This document shows positions 43,202 to 52,120 of a DNA stretch of 61,843 nt, one piece after another; the first letter of the stretch is position 1; every line of letters begins with the position of its first letter. The notes under the pieces were generated by a model, which saw nothing but the letters and a program-made list of their open reading frames with translations, was not told the DNA's origin and made no database searches. The translations under genes were made by a program, and so were the position numbers. Source of the DNA: an uncultured Gammaproteobacteria bacterium (GTDB lineage: Bacteria; Pseudomonadota; Gammaproteobacteria; Arenicellales; JAANXG01); assembly GCA_947259705.1 (NCBI GenBank), contig CAMYNL010000017.1:1-61843 (forward strand). Direction: 5' to 3'.

Positions 43202-43828
43202 TAAGGAGGCACTGCAATGGCGACAATCAGTATCGTTGTGACGGCTTTACATCTCGCGGGTTCGCATATCGAGGGAACTTGTTAAGCGCCCTAATCGAGG
43301 TTCTTGAAGTAGCTTGGCGCCACGTCCGCTGGATCGTACCCATAGCACCGGTGGTTGCGAACACGCCTCTTGGCCTGTAACCCCACGAAGCATAAGAAAC
43401 GAGTGCGGGGGTGTCCAGATGCAACGCCAATGCGTGGCGGAGTTTGCGGCAGGGAAGGTCCATAACCGCGTGTATATTGGCGCTGCCGAGCATCCCGATG
43501 GCGCGAGCATTATTTGCAGATTGCAGTGGCAGGAATTGTGAGCGCCGACTGCGCGCGACGGACGTATCACGTTCCAGCGAACCCATGCGTGACGGGGTTG
43601 CGGGAAGCGGCGGGATTGCGGTTACGCAACTAACGGGCGACTTCGGTGAGATGCTATGGGCCAAACAAAGCGGGATCGCGACTTTGATAGAGCGTTGAGT
43701 TGGTCAGCAGGCTTGCGCATGGACCCGAATCGGGATCACGCCACGCTGAGAGATTATTGACCGGCTGATAAGACGTTGCAACAGAAGAGCCTGGAGCCGG
43801 ACGCAGCATCATTCTCCATAGCTGCCTC
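43202..43828. other. Gap of about 630 bases with no identified gene
   Basis: Several overlapping short frames on both strands carry no motif, signal or repeat that I recognise. Given the broken phosphatase next to it, this may be further decayed sequence. Confidence 0.4.
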
Positions 43829-45364
43829 TTATGCGAAATAGAAGCGCGGATCAATACCATACTCTCGCGCTTCCACGACCCGCACGATCTTCCAGGGTGT
43901 ATCGCCATCACCTTCCGGGATCTGTATAAGGTCGATGGCCTGTGGGGGATCAAGTTTATTTTGTTGGGAATCCGTCAGCAGAAGAACCTTGGGCTTTAGC
44001 TGGTGCATACGATTACGGCTGACCACAACGCCGACCTGGTTGTTGTTCATCAACACGAAACTGCCGATCGGGAAGATCCCCACGCACTGTATAAATTGTT
44101 CCACCATGGCGCCGGGAAATAAGGTGTCAGACATTCCATAGATCTCGGTCAGGGCGCCAAGTGAGTTAACCCCGGGACGATAGGGGCGCTCGCTTATCAG
44201 GGCTTCATAGGTATCAGTCAGGCCGGCGATGGTGCTGTAGACGGAGATCGCCTCCCCGGAAACACCGCGTGGATAGCCGCTGCCGTCGTAACGTTCGTGA
44301 TGAGACCGAATGATATCCATGACCTCGATCTCGACACCCCGCTTATCCCCCAACAGCGTTAACGAACTGTCGACATGCTGTTGAATGATTTTGCGTTCCA
44401 CGCTGGTCAGTTCACTCGACTTGGTCAGAATTGCCCGGGGGATCTGTATTTTACCGATGTCCTGTAACAGCGTGCCGATTCCGATCCATTTTAGGTCTCG
44501 TTCCGGAAAATCAAGATGTCGCCCTACGGTCAAGGCCAGTACACATACCGCCATGGAGTGGGAATAGGAGGACGCGTCGCGCTTGCGTAGCTTCAAAAGC
44601 CAGGCCAGCGCATCCGGATTGCGCACCACACTGGCAACCAGTCCCTTTACGATATGGTTCACGGCATCGGCGTTGACAGCGCGACCTTCTTCAATGTCCC
44701 TCATGACCTTGTGATATGTCTTTTCCGTGTCAGCGATGATGTCACGAGCCAGGACCAGTTCTTCCTCGACCGTGGTTTGGTCGATGTATCCGGTCGTGTC
44801 CCCCGCAGCGCGGTTATAGACCTTTATCACTTTCGGCAACGCATCTGTGGCGCGATGCGGATCGCCCTGAAAATTGTGGGGATCGGTGAAGTACTTATAA
44901 TTCAACACTCCGGCGTGCGCTATCGGTAATGCTTTCTGCCGGGACGTGCCTTGATCAGCTCTGACACGGGCATATTCGAGTTTGCGCTTGCCTAAGAGGC
45001 GCTGCACGAATCCCGGTCGCTGAGTTGGTTCAATTTCGCTCTGTTCCATTTCGGCTTGCGAACCAACACGTGCCGATTCCTTGTGAGACCCGGGAGAAAT
45101 ATAACGGACGTTACGCAGGTCTCCGATATTCTCGACTACAGTGCGACGAACTGGCCGTTTAGGAGCGGGGTGAGCAAGATTGTCCGGGATTTCGACATAC
45201 ACGAACTTACACAATGCCCGAATCTTGCTGATCTCGTCGTCGTCACTGATGGTAAACCCCTGTAGATCAAACGGCGGCTCAAATGGCGCCTCGCTCCATG
45301 GTCGATCAAGTTCTGCAACATACATTCCGACCCGCAATTCATTGACCGCTACTTTCTGTTTCAT
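43829..45364 (-). CDS. DUF3391 plus HD-GYP domain protein, HD pair altered
   Basis: A 511-residue cytosolic protein. An N-terminal DUF3391-type domain (VNELRVGMYVAELDRPW) is followed by a linker and an HD-GYP domain with the GYP signature intact (HHERYDGSGYP, residues 355-365). The canonical catalytic HD pair is Gln301-Asp302 here (LLQDIGK instead of LLHDIGK), which removes one metal ligand. Active HD-GYP enzymes hydrolyse cyclic di-GMP; this one may be a degenerate binder or signalling adaptor. No neighbour encodes a diguanylate cyclase. Length is normal for DUF3391/HD-GYP proteins. Confidence 0.9.
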   Translation of the reverse strand: MKQKVAVNELRVGMYVAELDRPWSEAPFEPPFDLQGFTISDDDEISKIRALCKFVYVEIPDNLAHPAPKRPVRRTVVENIGDLRNVRYISPGSHKESARVGSQAEMEQSEIEPTQRPGFVQRLLGKRKLEYARVRADQGTSRQKALPIAHAGVLNYKYFTDPHNFQGDPHRATDALPKVIKVYNRAAGDTTGYIDQTTVEEELVLARDIIADTEKTYHKVMRDIEEGRAVNADAVNHIVKGLVASVVRNPDALAWLLKLRKRDASSYSHSMAVCVLALTVGRHLDFPERDLKWIGIGTLLQDIGKIQIPRAILTKSSELTSVERKIIQQHVDSSLTLLGDKRGVEIEVMDIIRSHHERYDGSGYPRGVSGEAISVYSTIAGLTDTYEALISERPYRPGVNSLGALTEIYGMSDTLFPGAMVEQFIQCVGIFPIGSFVLMNNNQVGVVVSRNRMHQLKPKVLLLTDSQQNKLDPPQAIDLIQIPEGDGDTPWKIVRVVEAREYGIDPRFYFA

Positions 45365-45778
45365 CGCGAGTCCATGAACAATTCAAGCCGCCCATGGGGC
45401 GATGACGACCGCACTTGCGATATTCGCAGAGTTGAGTGAACGAATTTGTCTGTAATAGAAGATCATCCTGATGCGACATTCCTACAAGAGTCGCCGTGGT
45501 CAGCTGTCGTCGAAAACCCCTTATAGCAATCAACTACCCCCGTGATCGATCACCCGAGAACTCTTAGGCCATCCAACTTCTGCTCGGTTTTCTTTTTCTA
45601 TCAATTTCAGTATACGTCATTATGCACGGGATCAAATGGGAGTTTTTCCTATTGTTGACCGACGTACGGTAGCCGGGCGTGTTTGGATGGTAAACGGTGA
45701 ACAAGCACTTATGACGCCTAGACCGGCGAGAACGGAACCGGCCCTCGAGCAATCCGATAATGACGACCCCGCTGTGGT
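45365..45778. other. Gap between HD-GYP and M23 peptidase genes
   Basis: About 410 bases with no recognised gene or structure. It contains the upstream region of the HD-GYP gene on the minus strand. Confidence 0.4.
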
Positions 45779-46648
45779 TCAGTGGCAGATCTTCCAGTGC
45801 GGGTGGTCGCGCCGTATCAGGTCCAGCAGCGCCTGTTTCGCGGACGCGGCCAGGTAGGGCTCGGGGCACACCTGTTCGTGGTTGCGGAAGAATCCGAAGT
45901 GCACATGTGCCTCCGGCGTCGCCTGCACCAGGTGACCGACGGGGTCGCCCGGAGCGACCTCCGCGCCCACCGTCACCGCGATATTCGCGGCCTGCGCATC
46001 CCCGGCGGAGGAGTGCGATGACATGGGCTCGAAGGCATAGCCGACGCCGTACGTCGAGTCATGCTCGATGTCCACGTTGACCTGCCAGTTGAACGGCGGC
46101 ACCGAGTTCTGGAACTTGTCAATGCGCCGCACCACCCCCGAACAGGCAGCCTGAAACAGCACCCGGTCACCGGTGGGCGCAAAATCGATACCGTCGTGCA
46201 GGCGATCCGGTGGGTCCCACGGACAGTCGCCACTCTGGCAGTACACGCCCGTGACCTCGGCGATGTCGGTGGCGCTGACGTAGGGCAGGGCCGTCAGGAC
46301 CGGGTGTTCCGCCACCGGGTGTTCCGCTTCGCCCACTGGCTCCAGGCCGGTGGAGAGGAAGGCGTCACGCGGCGACACGTAATGTAGGTAGATGGGCTGC
46401 TCGCTGCGCAACAGCGTAAGCAGGTCATGCAGGTAGTCAGCGTGGAAATGCACCAGGATCTCGCGTTCCCGCGACACCCGGCGTGAAGGAGGGGGCGGCT
46501 CGTCGGCATGAAAATAAGCGCGTGCCCGAAGCAGGTCGCCCTGAAACAGCTGGATTTCCGCGACGGGAGACTTCCCCGGCGGAAACCCGAATACCGGGCG
46601 GCTCGACCACGCGCGCACCGAATACCGGTCAATCTTGTAGTCCACCAA
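45779..46648 (-). CDS. M23-type (LytM-like) metallopeptidase domain protein
   Basis: A 289-residue protein. Its C-terminal half carries zinc-site residues His151 and Asp155 (RLHDGIDFAP) and His248-x-His250 (EAHVHFGFF), the Hx3D...HxH layout of LytM peptidases that cut peptidoglycan crosslinks. The N-terminal half is uncharacterised (VRAWSSRPVFGFPPGKSPVA). No clear signal peptide is seen, which is unusual for this group; export by another route or a cytosolic target is possible. Upstream (46742-46755) is a consensus FNR box with TAGCAT spaced as a class II promoter. Confidence 0.8.
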   Translation of the reverse strand: MVDYKIDRYSVRAWSSRPVFGFPPGKSPVAEIQLFQGDLLRARAYFHADEPPPPSRRVSREREILVHFHADYLHDLLTLLRSEQPIYLHYVSPRDAFLSTGLEPVGEAEHPVAEHPVLTALPYVSATDIAEVTGVYCQSGDCPWDPPDRLHDGIDFAPTGDRVLFQAACSGVVRRIDKFQNSVPPFNWQVNVDIEHDSTYGVGYAFEPMSSHSSAGDAQAANIAVTVGAEVAPGDPVGHLVQATPEAHVHFGFFRNHEQVCPEPYLAASAKQALLDLIRRDHPHWKICH

Positions 46649-46713
46649 GACGATACCCTCATCGTACTCGGGTGATCGTACAAGACATCCGTGTCGCCCA
46701 CCTCCTGCTTCTC

Positions 46714-46755
46714 ATGCTAGGCCCGTCCATCGGAATTCGTCTTGATTTGGATCAA
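46714..46755 (-). promoter_or_regulatory. Consensus FNR promoter of the M23 peptidase gene
   Basis: TTGATTTGGATCAA (46742-46755) fits the FNR consensus TTGAT-N4-ATCAA exactly. On the minus strand the -10-like TAGCAT occupies 46719-46714, giving a start near 46707 and a box centre at about -41.5, the class II position. The gene start is at 46648. On the plus strand no -10 element appears at that distance, so the minus-strand gene is the likely target. Confidence 0.65.
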
Positions 46756-47012
46756 GAAAAGCGGTCCGATAGCGAGGCCGTGGCGGCGATCGGGATGATC
46801 CATGCCGCCTGGCCAGATACGGCGAGCAGCGGTCCGGCAGGCCCTGCCACGTGGAACGCATCGATCGCGATACGGCATTAGCCAATGCGGTCATTTGGCG
46901 CACACCGTCGCGACCCGATGGCCCCGGCCTGCGGACGTCGACAGCCCGGCGACAGGTCTTTAACATCCGCACTGGGCGACAAAGTCGTTATCCAGCGAGT
47001 ACGGTAAAATCC

Positions 47013-47657
47013 ATGACACGTATGACACCCGCGGAAGCGGATGCATGCATCCAGGTTCTGCTGTTTGACTTCGGCGGCGTCATGGCGGAGGAGGGATTCC
47101 GTTATGGGCTTTATTCCATTGCCGATCGGCACGGTCTGGATCGGCATCGCTTCATCACCTCCGCACGGGACGCGCTGTACGACACGGGATTTTGTCTCGG
47201 CCGTGGCAGCGAGGCTGATTACTGGTCTCTGCTGCGCGATCAGTTTGCCCTCACGCCCAGCGACGCGCAACTCACCGCCGCTTTGATTGATCGCTTTCGG
47301 GTGCGCCCTGCCATGCGCTCGACGGTGCGCCATTACCGCGCCGCCGGCCTGCTGTGCGGGCTATTCAGCGACCAGACCGAGTGGCTGGACCGGCTCGACG
47401 ACCGCGACGGCATATACCGGGAGTTCGATCGTCTCTATATCAGCTGCCGGCTCGGCAGGAGCAAGCGCGACGCGACCGTGTTCGACGACGTGCTGGCAGA
47501 CCTCGGCCTGGCACCGGACCGCGTGGTGTTCGTGGATGATGACCCCGCGCACGTGGAGCGCGCCCGGGGGAAAGGGATACGGGGACTCGTATTCACCGGC
47601 GAGGCGGCCTGCCTGACGGAGCTGGCCCAGCTCACCGGCATCACGGCCCCCGCTTAG
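47013..47657 (+). CDS. HAD-superfamily hydrolase (GGVx subgroup), copy 1
   Basis: A 214-residue enzyme beginning at ATG 47013. The HAD motif I VLLFDFGGVMAEEG supplies nucleophile Asp19; the usual second aspartate is Gly21, as in YihX-type HADs. Motif II/III elements are LCGLFSDQ (Ser), RSKRDATVF (Lys) and VVFVDDDPAHVERA (acidic metal site). It is paralogous to the HAD at 52120 over its entire length (GFCLGRGSEADYW versus GFCLGWGSEADFW). It lies just upstream of an ABC transporter operon that the second copy closes, so both probably act on its substrate (inference). Confidence 0.85.
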   Translation: MTRMTPAEADACIQVLLFDFGGVMAEEGFRYGLYSIADRHGLDRHRFITSARDALYDTGFCLGRGSEADYWSLLRDQFALTPSDAQLTAALIDRFRVRPAMRSTVRHYRAAGLLCGLFSDQTEWLDRLDDRDGIYREFDRLYISCRLGRSKRDATVFDDVLADLGLAPDRVVFVDDDPAHVERARGKGIRGLVFTGEAACLTELAQLTGITAPA

Positions 47658-47771
47658 CGCGCAGCGGCTCGGGTCGCCGCGCCGGTTTCTACCGAAAATG
47701 CTGCCGTTCGCCGCGCGCTTGTTCTATGATTGCCCGGTCGTCTTCGAACTAGACTGAGCTGGAGGAGTATA

Positions 47772-49124
47772 ATGAAGACCTCTCGTATCCTAATATCCAT
47801 GACCTCCGCCGCACTGCTGGCCGTTGTCGCTCTGATCACCGCACCCCAAACCCGGGCCATGGAGGATAAGGTGGTGATCGTCACGTCCTTTCCCAAAGAC
47901 CTGACCAACGCCTTCAAGAGCGCCTTTGAGGCCAAGCACGCTGGCGTCACCGTAGAGGTGCTGAACAAGAAGACCACCGCCGGCGTCAAGTTCCTCCAGG
48001 AAACCGCGGGCAACAACACCACCGACCTTTTCTGGGCCTCGGCCCCGGATGCCTTCGAGGTACTCAAGGGCGACGGTCTGCTGGCCAAGTACGACCTCAA
48101 GGCTACCGGCATCCCCGAACTGATCGGCGCCTACCCCATCCACGATCCCGACGGTTATTACAAGGGCTTCGCCGGCGCCGGCTACGGCATCATGTGGAAC
48201 GAGCGATATGTAAAGGCCAAGAAACTGCCCGTGCCCCGGGAGTGGTCGGACCTCGCCAAGCCGGTCTATCACGACCATGTCGGCATGTCGGCGCCGTCGC
48301 GCTCCGGCACCACCCACCTGACGGTGGAGACGGTGCTTCAGGGCGAGGGCTGGGAGCAGGGCTGGGCGACGTGGAAGGAGATCGCCGGCAACTTCAACAC
48401 CGTCACCGAGCGCAGCTTCGGCGTGCCGGACGGCGTCAACTCCGGTCAGTTCGGCATCGGAATCGTGATCGACTTTTTTGGCCTGTCCTCCAAGGGCAGC
48501 GGTTTCCCGGTGGACTTCGTCTACCCCACCGTTACCACCCTGGTGCCGGCCAACATCGCCATCGTCAAGAACGCCCCTCACCCTCAGGCCGCTGCCGTGT
48601 TCATCGAGTTCCTGATGTCTAACCAGGGCCAGGAGATCCTGCTCGACCCCAAGATCCGCCGCCTACCCATACGCCCGGACATCTACGCCAAGGCGCCGGA
48701 CGGTTTTCCAAACCCGTTCGAGGACAGTTCCATCGGCGCCGCGGTCGAGTTCGATGTCGACAAGTCCAAGGCCCGCTACAACCTGGTCAACTCGTTGTTC
48801 GACGTCATGATCACCTACCGCCTGGACGATCTGCGTGCCGCCACCAAGGCGATCCAGGATGCCGAGGCGAAGGCCGCCGGCAAGGGCAACGCCGAGGCCG
48901 CCCGGCTGATCGCCGAGGCCAGGGGCCTGGTGGCGAAGACACCCATTACCGAAGCACAGTCACTGGACAAGGACTTCGCCGATATCTTCAAGAAGAAGCG
49001 CAAGAAGGCCACCGACAAGGTGACTGGCCGCCAGGCGGAGGTCGAGGCCGAGTGGGACAACATGGTCAAGGACAACTACGCCAAGGCCAAGGCGCTGGCG
49101 GAGCAGGCCGAATCCCTGCTGTAG
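47772..49124 (+). CDS. ABC transporter substrate-binding protein (Fbp/AfuA class)
   Basis: A 450-residue periplasmic protein. A signal peptide (RILISMTSAALLAVVALITA) is followed by the ferric-binding/thiamine/phosphate-sugar type fold (VVIVTSFPKDLTNAFKSAFE, FLQETAGNNTTDLFWAS, GAGYGIMWNERYVKAKKLPV). Beyond about residue 345 is a Lys/Ala-rich, likely coiled-coil C-terminal extension not usual in Fbp proteins. Family members bind Fe3+, thiamine, 2-aminoethylphosphonate or hexose phosphates. GGAGGAG precedes the ATG at 47772. It is the first gene of a binding protein - permease - ATPase operon. Confidence 0.88.
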   Translation: MKTSRILISMTSAALLAVVALITAPQTRAMEDKVVIVTSFPKDLTNAFKSAFEAKHAGVTVEVLNKKTTAGVKFLQETAGNNTTDLFWASAPDAFEVLKGDGLLAKYDLKATGIPELIGAYPIHDPDGYYKGFAGAGYGIMWNERYVKAKKLPVPREWSDLAKPVYHDHVGMSAPSRSGTTHLTVETVLQGEGWEQGWATWKEIAGNFNTVTERSFGVPDGVNSGQFGIGIVIDFFGLSSKGSGFPVDFVYPTVTTLVPANIAIVKNAPHPQAAAVFIEFLMSNQGQEILLDPKIRRLPIRPDIYAKAPDGFPNPFEDSSIGAAVEFDVDKSKARYNLVNSLFDVMITYRLDDLRAATKAIQDAEAKAAGKGNAEAARLIAEARGLVAKTPITEAQSLDKDFADIFKKKRKKATDKVTGRQAEVEAEWDNMVKDNYAKAKALAEQAESLL

Positions 49125-49138
49125 GTATTGCCGTTGAC

Positions 49139-49162
49139 GGCGGGGCCGTGAGCGGCCCCGCC
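49139..49162 (+). terminator. Intercistronic hairpin between binding protein and permease genes
   Basis: Perfect 10-bp stem GGCGGGGCCG/CGGCCCCGCC with loop TGAG, 15 bases after the binding-protein stop and without a U-tract. Such hairpins allow higher expression of the binding protein than of the membrane parts; in this case that is inference. Confidence 0.6.
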
Positions 49163-49191
49163 ATGCAAGTCACGTTCACGTTGCCGGCCCG

Positions 49192-50910
49192 GTGACCGCG
49201 CTCACGCGACAACCCCGCGGCACCGTCGGCGTCGCCTTGGTGCTGGCGGTATTCCTGCTGGCGTTCCTGGTGGTGCCGGTGGTGAAGGTGATCTTCGTCG
49301 CCTTTCAGGACCCGGCAAGCGGCGCTTTCACCTTCGTCAACTTCGTCGACTTCTTCAACACCGCGCTGTTCCGCGAGTCCTTCGCCAACTCGCTATACGT
49401 CGCCTTCATGGCGGTGCTGGTGGCATCGGTCATCGCCCTACCACTGGCCTATTTCACGACCCGTTTCAACTTCGGTGGCGCGGCGCTGATCCAGACCCTG
49501 GGCGTGATCCCGCTGATCATGCCGCCCTTCGTGGGCGCGGTGGCGATGCAGCTGCTGTTCGGGGCCAATGGCTCGGTCAACCTGCTGCTGGACGAGTGGT
49601 TCGGCTTCACGGTGCCGTTCATGGAAGGGCTGAACGGGGTGATCTTCGTCGAGAGCATCCATTACTTCCCGTTCATCCTCATCAACCTGTCGGCCGCGTT
49701 GAACAACATCGACCGCTCGCTGGAGGAGTCGGCCCAGAACCTGGGCGCCCACGGCATGCGGCTGTTCAGACGCATCGTGTTCCCGCTGGCCATGCCGGGC
49801 TATGTGGCCGGGGCCTCGCTGGTATTCCTCAAGGTGTTTGATGACCTGGGCACGCCGCTGCTGCTTAACGTCAACAACATGCTGGCGCCGCAGGCGTATC
49901 TGCGTATCTCGTCCATCGGCATCAGCGACCCCATGGGCTATGTGATCTCGGTAATGCTAGTGTTGTTCTCGCTGCTGTCGCTGTGGACTTCTTTCCTGGC
50001 GCTGCGCGGCAAGGACTACGCCTCGGTGCAGAAGGGCGGCGGCGGCCTGGCGCGCCGCGACCTCGGTGGCCGGGAGAAGGTGATGGCCTACGCGGTGGTG
50101 ATCTTCGTGTTGCTGATCGTGCTGTCCCCGCACTTCGGCCTGGCCCTGCTGTCCTTTGGCACTATCTGGTCGTACAGCGTGTTGCCCGACGCCTATACCC
50201 TGGCCAACTACCGCGAGGTGTTCGAGACCTCGTCGCAGTACATTACCAATACCCTGCTGTATGCCGGGCTGGCGGCACTGATCGACGTGGTGTTCGGCAC
50301 CGCCATCGCCTACATCGTCTGGCGCACCGGGGTGGTGGGCCGTAAGTGGTTGGATTACCTGGCCACCGGCGCGCTGGCCATCCCCGGTGTGGTGCTTGGT
50401 ATCGGCTACCTGCGCACCTTCAACGATATCACCGTGCCTTTCATCGACAAGCCACTGGCGAGCTGGTGGGTAATTATCGTCATCGCCCTGGCCATCCGCC
50501 GCCTGCCGTACGCGCTGCGCGCCTGCGTCGCCGCCCTTCACCAAGTGGCCGAGACGCTGGAGGAGGCAGCGGAGAACCTTGGCGCCACCAAGTACCGCAG
50601 CGTGCGCCGTATCGTGGTGCCGCTGATGATCGGCGGCCTGCTGGCTGGCTTCGTCACCAGCTTCGCTACCGCGGCGGTGGAGCTGTCCGCCACCATCATG
50701 CTGGTAACTTCGGAGACCGACGCACCGCTGTCCTACGGAATCTACGTGTCTATGCAATCCGCCGCTGGCCGCGGTCCAGGCGCCGCGCTGGGCATGATCG
50801 CGGTGATCATCGTTGGCGTTGCCACCTATCTGTCCCAACGCGTAATCGAAAAGTACCGCCGCGAGCAGACCATGGACGGCCAGCTGGTACCGGCGGGTGG
50901 CGCGGCCTAG
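49192..50910 (+). CDS. ABC transporter permease with two fused domains (FbpB-like)
   Basis: A 572-residue inner-membrane protein of two homologous halves, about twelve helices in total. Each half has an EAA-type coupling loop: EESAQNLGAHGMRLFRRIVFP near residue 183 and EEAAENLGATKYRSVRRIVVP near 462. This fused layout is typical of Fbp/Afu/Sfu-type systems. GTG 49192 is the most likely start, since a longer upstream frame is not supported. The gene's end lies 13 bases before the start of the ATPase gene. Confidence 0.9.
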   Translation: MTALTRQPRGTVGVALVLAVFLLAFLVVPVVKVIFVAFQDPASGAFTFVNFVDFFNTALFRESFANSLYVAFMAVLVASVIALPLAYFTTRFNFGGAALIQTLGVIPLIMPPFVGAVAMQLLFGANGSVNLLLDEWFGFTVPFMEGLNGVIFVESIHYFPFILINLSAALNNIDRSLEESAQNLGAHGMRLFRRIVFPLAMPGYVAGASLVFLKVFDDLGTPLLLNVNNMLAPQAYLRISSIGISDPMGYVISVMLVLFSLLSLWTSFLALRGKDYASVQKGGGGLARRDLGGREKVMAYAVVIFVLLIVLSPHFGLALLSFGTIWSYSVLPDAYTLANYREVFETSSQYITNTLLYAGLAALIDVVFGTAIAYIVWRTGVVGRKWLDYLATGALAIPGVVLGIGYLRTFNDITVPFIDKPLASWWVIIVIALAIRRLPYALRACVAALHQVAETLEEAAENLGATKYRSVRRIVVPLMIGGLLAGFVTSFATAAVELSATIMLVTSETDAPLSYGIYVSMQSAAGRGPGAALGMIAVIIVGVATYLSQRVIEKYRREQTMDGQLVPAGGAA

Positions 50911-50923
50911 GAGAAGACGACCC

Positions 50924-52009
50924 GTGAGCACCGAACCCGTCGGCGTAACCATCGAGGACCTACACCTGTCTTTCGGCAGCACCCAGGTGCTGAAGGGGGT
51001 GAACCTCGAGATCGAGCCCGGCGAGTTCTTCGCCTTCCTAGGCCCGTCCGGTTCCGGCAAGTCCACTTTGCTGCGCGCTATCGCCGGTTTCGGCCCGCTG
51101 CCCAGCGGCCGAATCCTGATCGACGGCGAGGACGTGGCCGCGCTGCCGCCGTGGCGCCGCAACGTCGGCATGGTGTTCCAGAACTATGCGTTGTGGCCGC
51201 ACATGAGCGTACGTCGGAACGTCGCCTTCGGCCTGGAGGAACGCAAGACCCCTGGCACCGAGATCCGCGAGCGTGTGGACGCGGCGCTCGAGCTGGTCGG
51301 GCTGATCGACCTCGCTGACCGCCGGCCGTCACAGCTTTCCGGCGGTCAGCAGCAGCGCGTGGCGCTGGCGCGCACCGTGGTGGTGGAGCCGCGGGTGCTG
51401 TTGCTGGACGAGCCGCTGTCCAACCTGGACGCCAACCTGCGCGTGCAGATGCGCCGCGACATCCTCAACCTGCAACGCCAGCTCCGGCTCACCACTATCT
51501 TCGTCACCCACGACCAGGAGGAGGCGAACACCATGTCGGACCGCATGGCGGTGCTGAACGAGGGCGTCATCCAGCAGATAGGCGCGCCTATGGCGCTCTA
51601 TGACCACCCCGCCAACCTATTCGTGGCGGATTTTCTGGGCACCGCCAACGTGCTGCGCGGCCGCTTCAGCCGGCCCGCCGCTGGTCCGCGCTTCGTCTCC
51701 GAGGACGGCATCGAGCTGCCGCTCGCCGAGCCCCCGGCCGCCAATGCCGACGCCGGCGTGGTCGTGCTGAGGCCGCAGTCGATCAACGTGTTGGCGCGGA
51801 GCAAACCGGGCGAGACGGGAGATGTGGTACTCGACGGCATGGTGCGCTATCGTGAGTTCCTAGGCGCCGTCATCCGTTACGGGGTAGACGTCGGCGAGCA
51901 CCTGCTGCTGGTAGATCACGGACACCGCCCCGGTGAACGGGTATTCGAGCCCGGCACCGAAGTCGCGGTGCACGTCGACCCCAGCCACATCGTGTCGCTG
52001 ACCGAATGA
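50924..52009 (+). CDS. ABC transporter ATPase (FbpC/PotA class)
   Basis: A 361-residue cytosolic subunit starting at GTG 50924, with GGAGAAG a few bases upstream. Walker A GPSGSGKST (residues 40-48), the signature LSGGQQQR, Walker B VLLLDEPLSNLD and the H-loop THD are all in place. A C-terminal TOBE-like regulatory region follows from about residue 240 (VADFLGTANVLRGR ... VVVLRPQSINV). It powers uptake by the two-domain permease. A short GC-rich GACCCGG-TT-CCGGGTT hairpin follows the stop. Confidence 0.92.
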   Translation: MSTEPVGVTIEDLHLSFGSTQVLKGVNLEIEPGEFFAFLGPSGSGKSTLLRAIAGFGPLPSGRILIDGEDVAALPPWRRNVGMVFQNYALWPHMSVRRNVAFGLEERKTPGTEIRERVDAALELVGLIDLADRRPSQLSGGQQQRVALARTVVVEPRVLLLDEPLSNLDANLRVQMRRDILNLQRQLRLTTIFVTHDQEEANTMSDRMAVLNEGVIQQIGAPMALYDHPANLFVADFLGTANVLRGRFSRPAAGPRFVSEDGIELPLAEPPAANADAGVVVLRPQSINVLARSKPGETGDVVLDGMVRYREFLGAVIRYGVDVGEHLLLVDHGHRPGERVFEPGTEVAVHVDPSHIVSLTE

Positions 52010-52080
52010 AGACCCGGTTCCGGGTTTCCCTGCATTTTCTGTCTTTTTATCGAGCATCACCTCCTTACCACTGCCTTCCC

Positions 52081-52120
52081 TTGACGAGACCGACACGGTC
52101 TCCTGCTATGCTTTTTACTA
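52081..52120 (+). promoter_or_regulatory. Possible promoter of HAD copy 2 with very short leader
   Basis: TTGACG at 52081-52086 is followed by TATGCT (52107-52112) or TGCTAT (52104-52109), giving an mRNA start a few bases from the ATG at 52120. No ribosome-binding site is seen before that ATG. The spacing to TATGCT (20 bases) is long, so the call is weak. Confidence 0.3.

Noticed and set aside
43227-43698. Overlapping frames on both strands after the broken phosphatase
   Set aside because: No motif supports either direction; decayed sequence is more likely than a gene.
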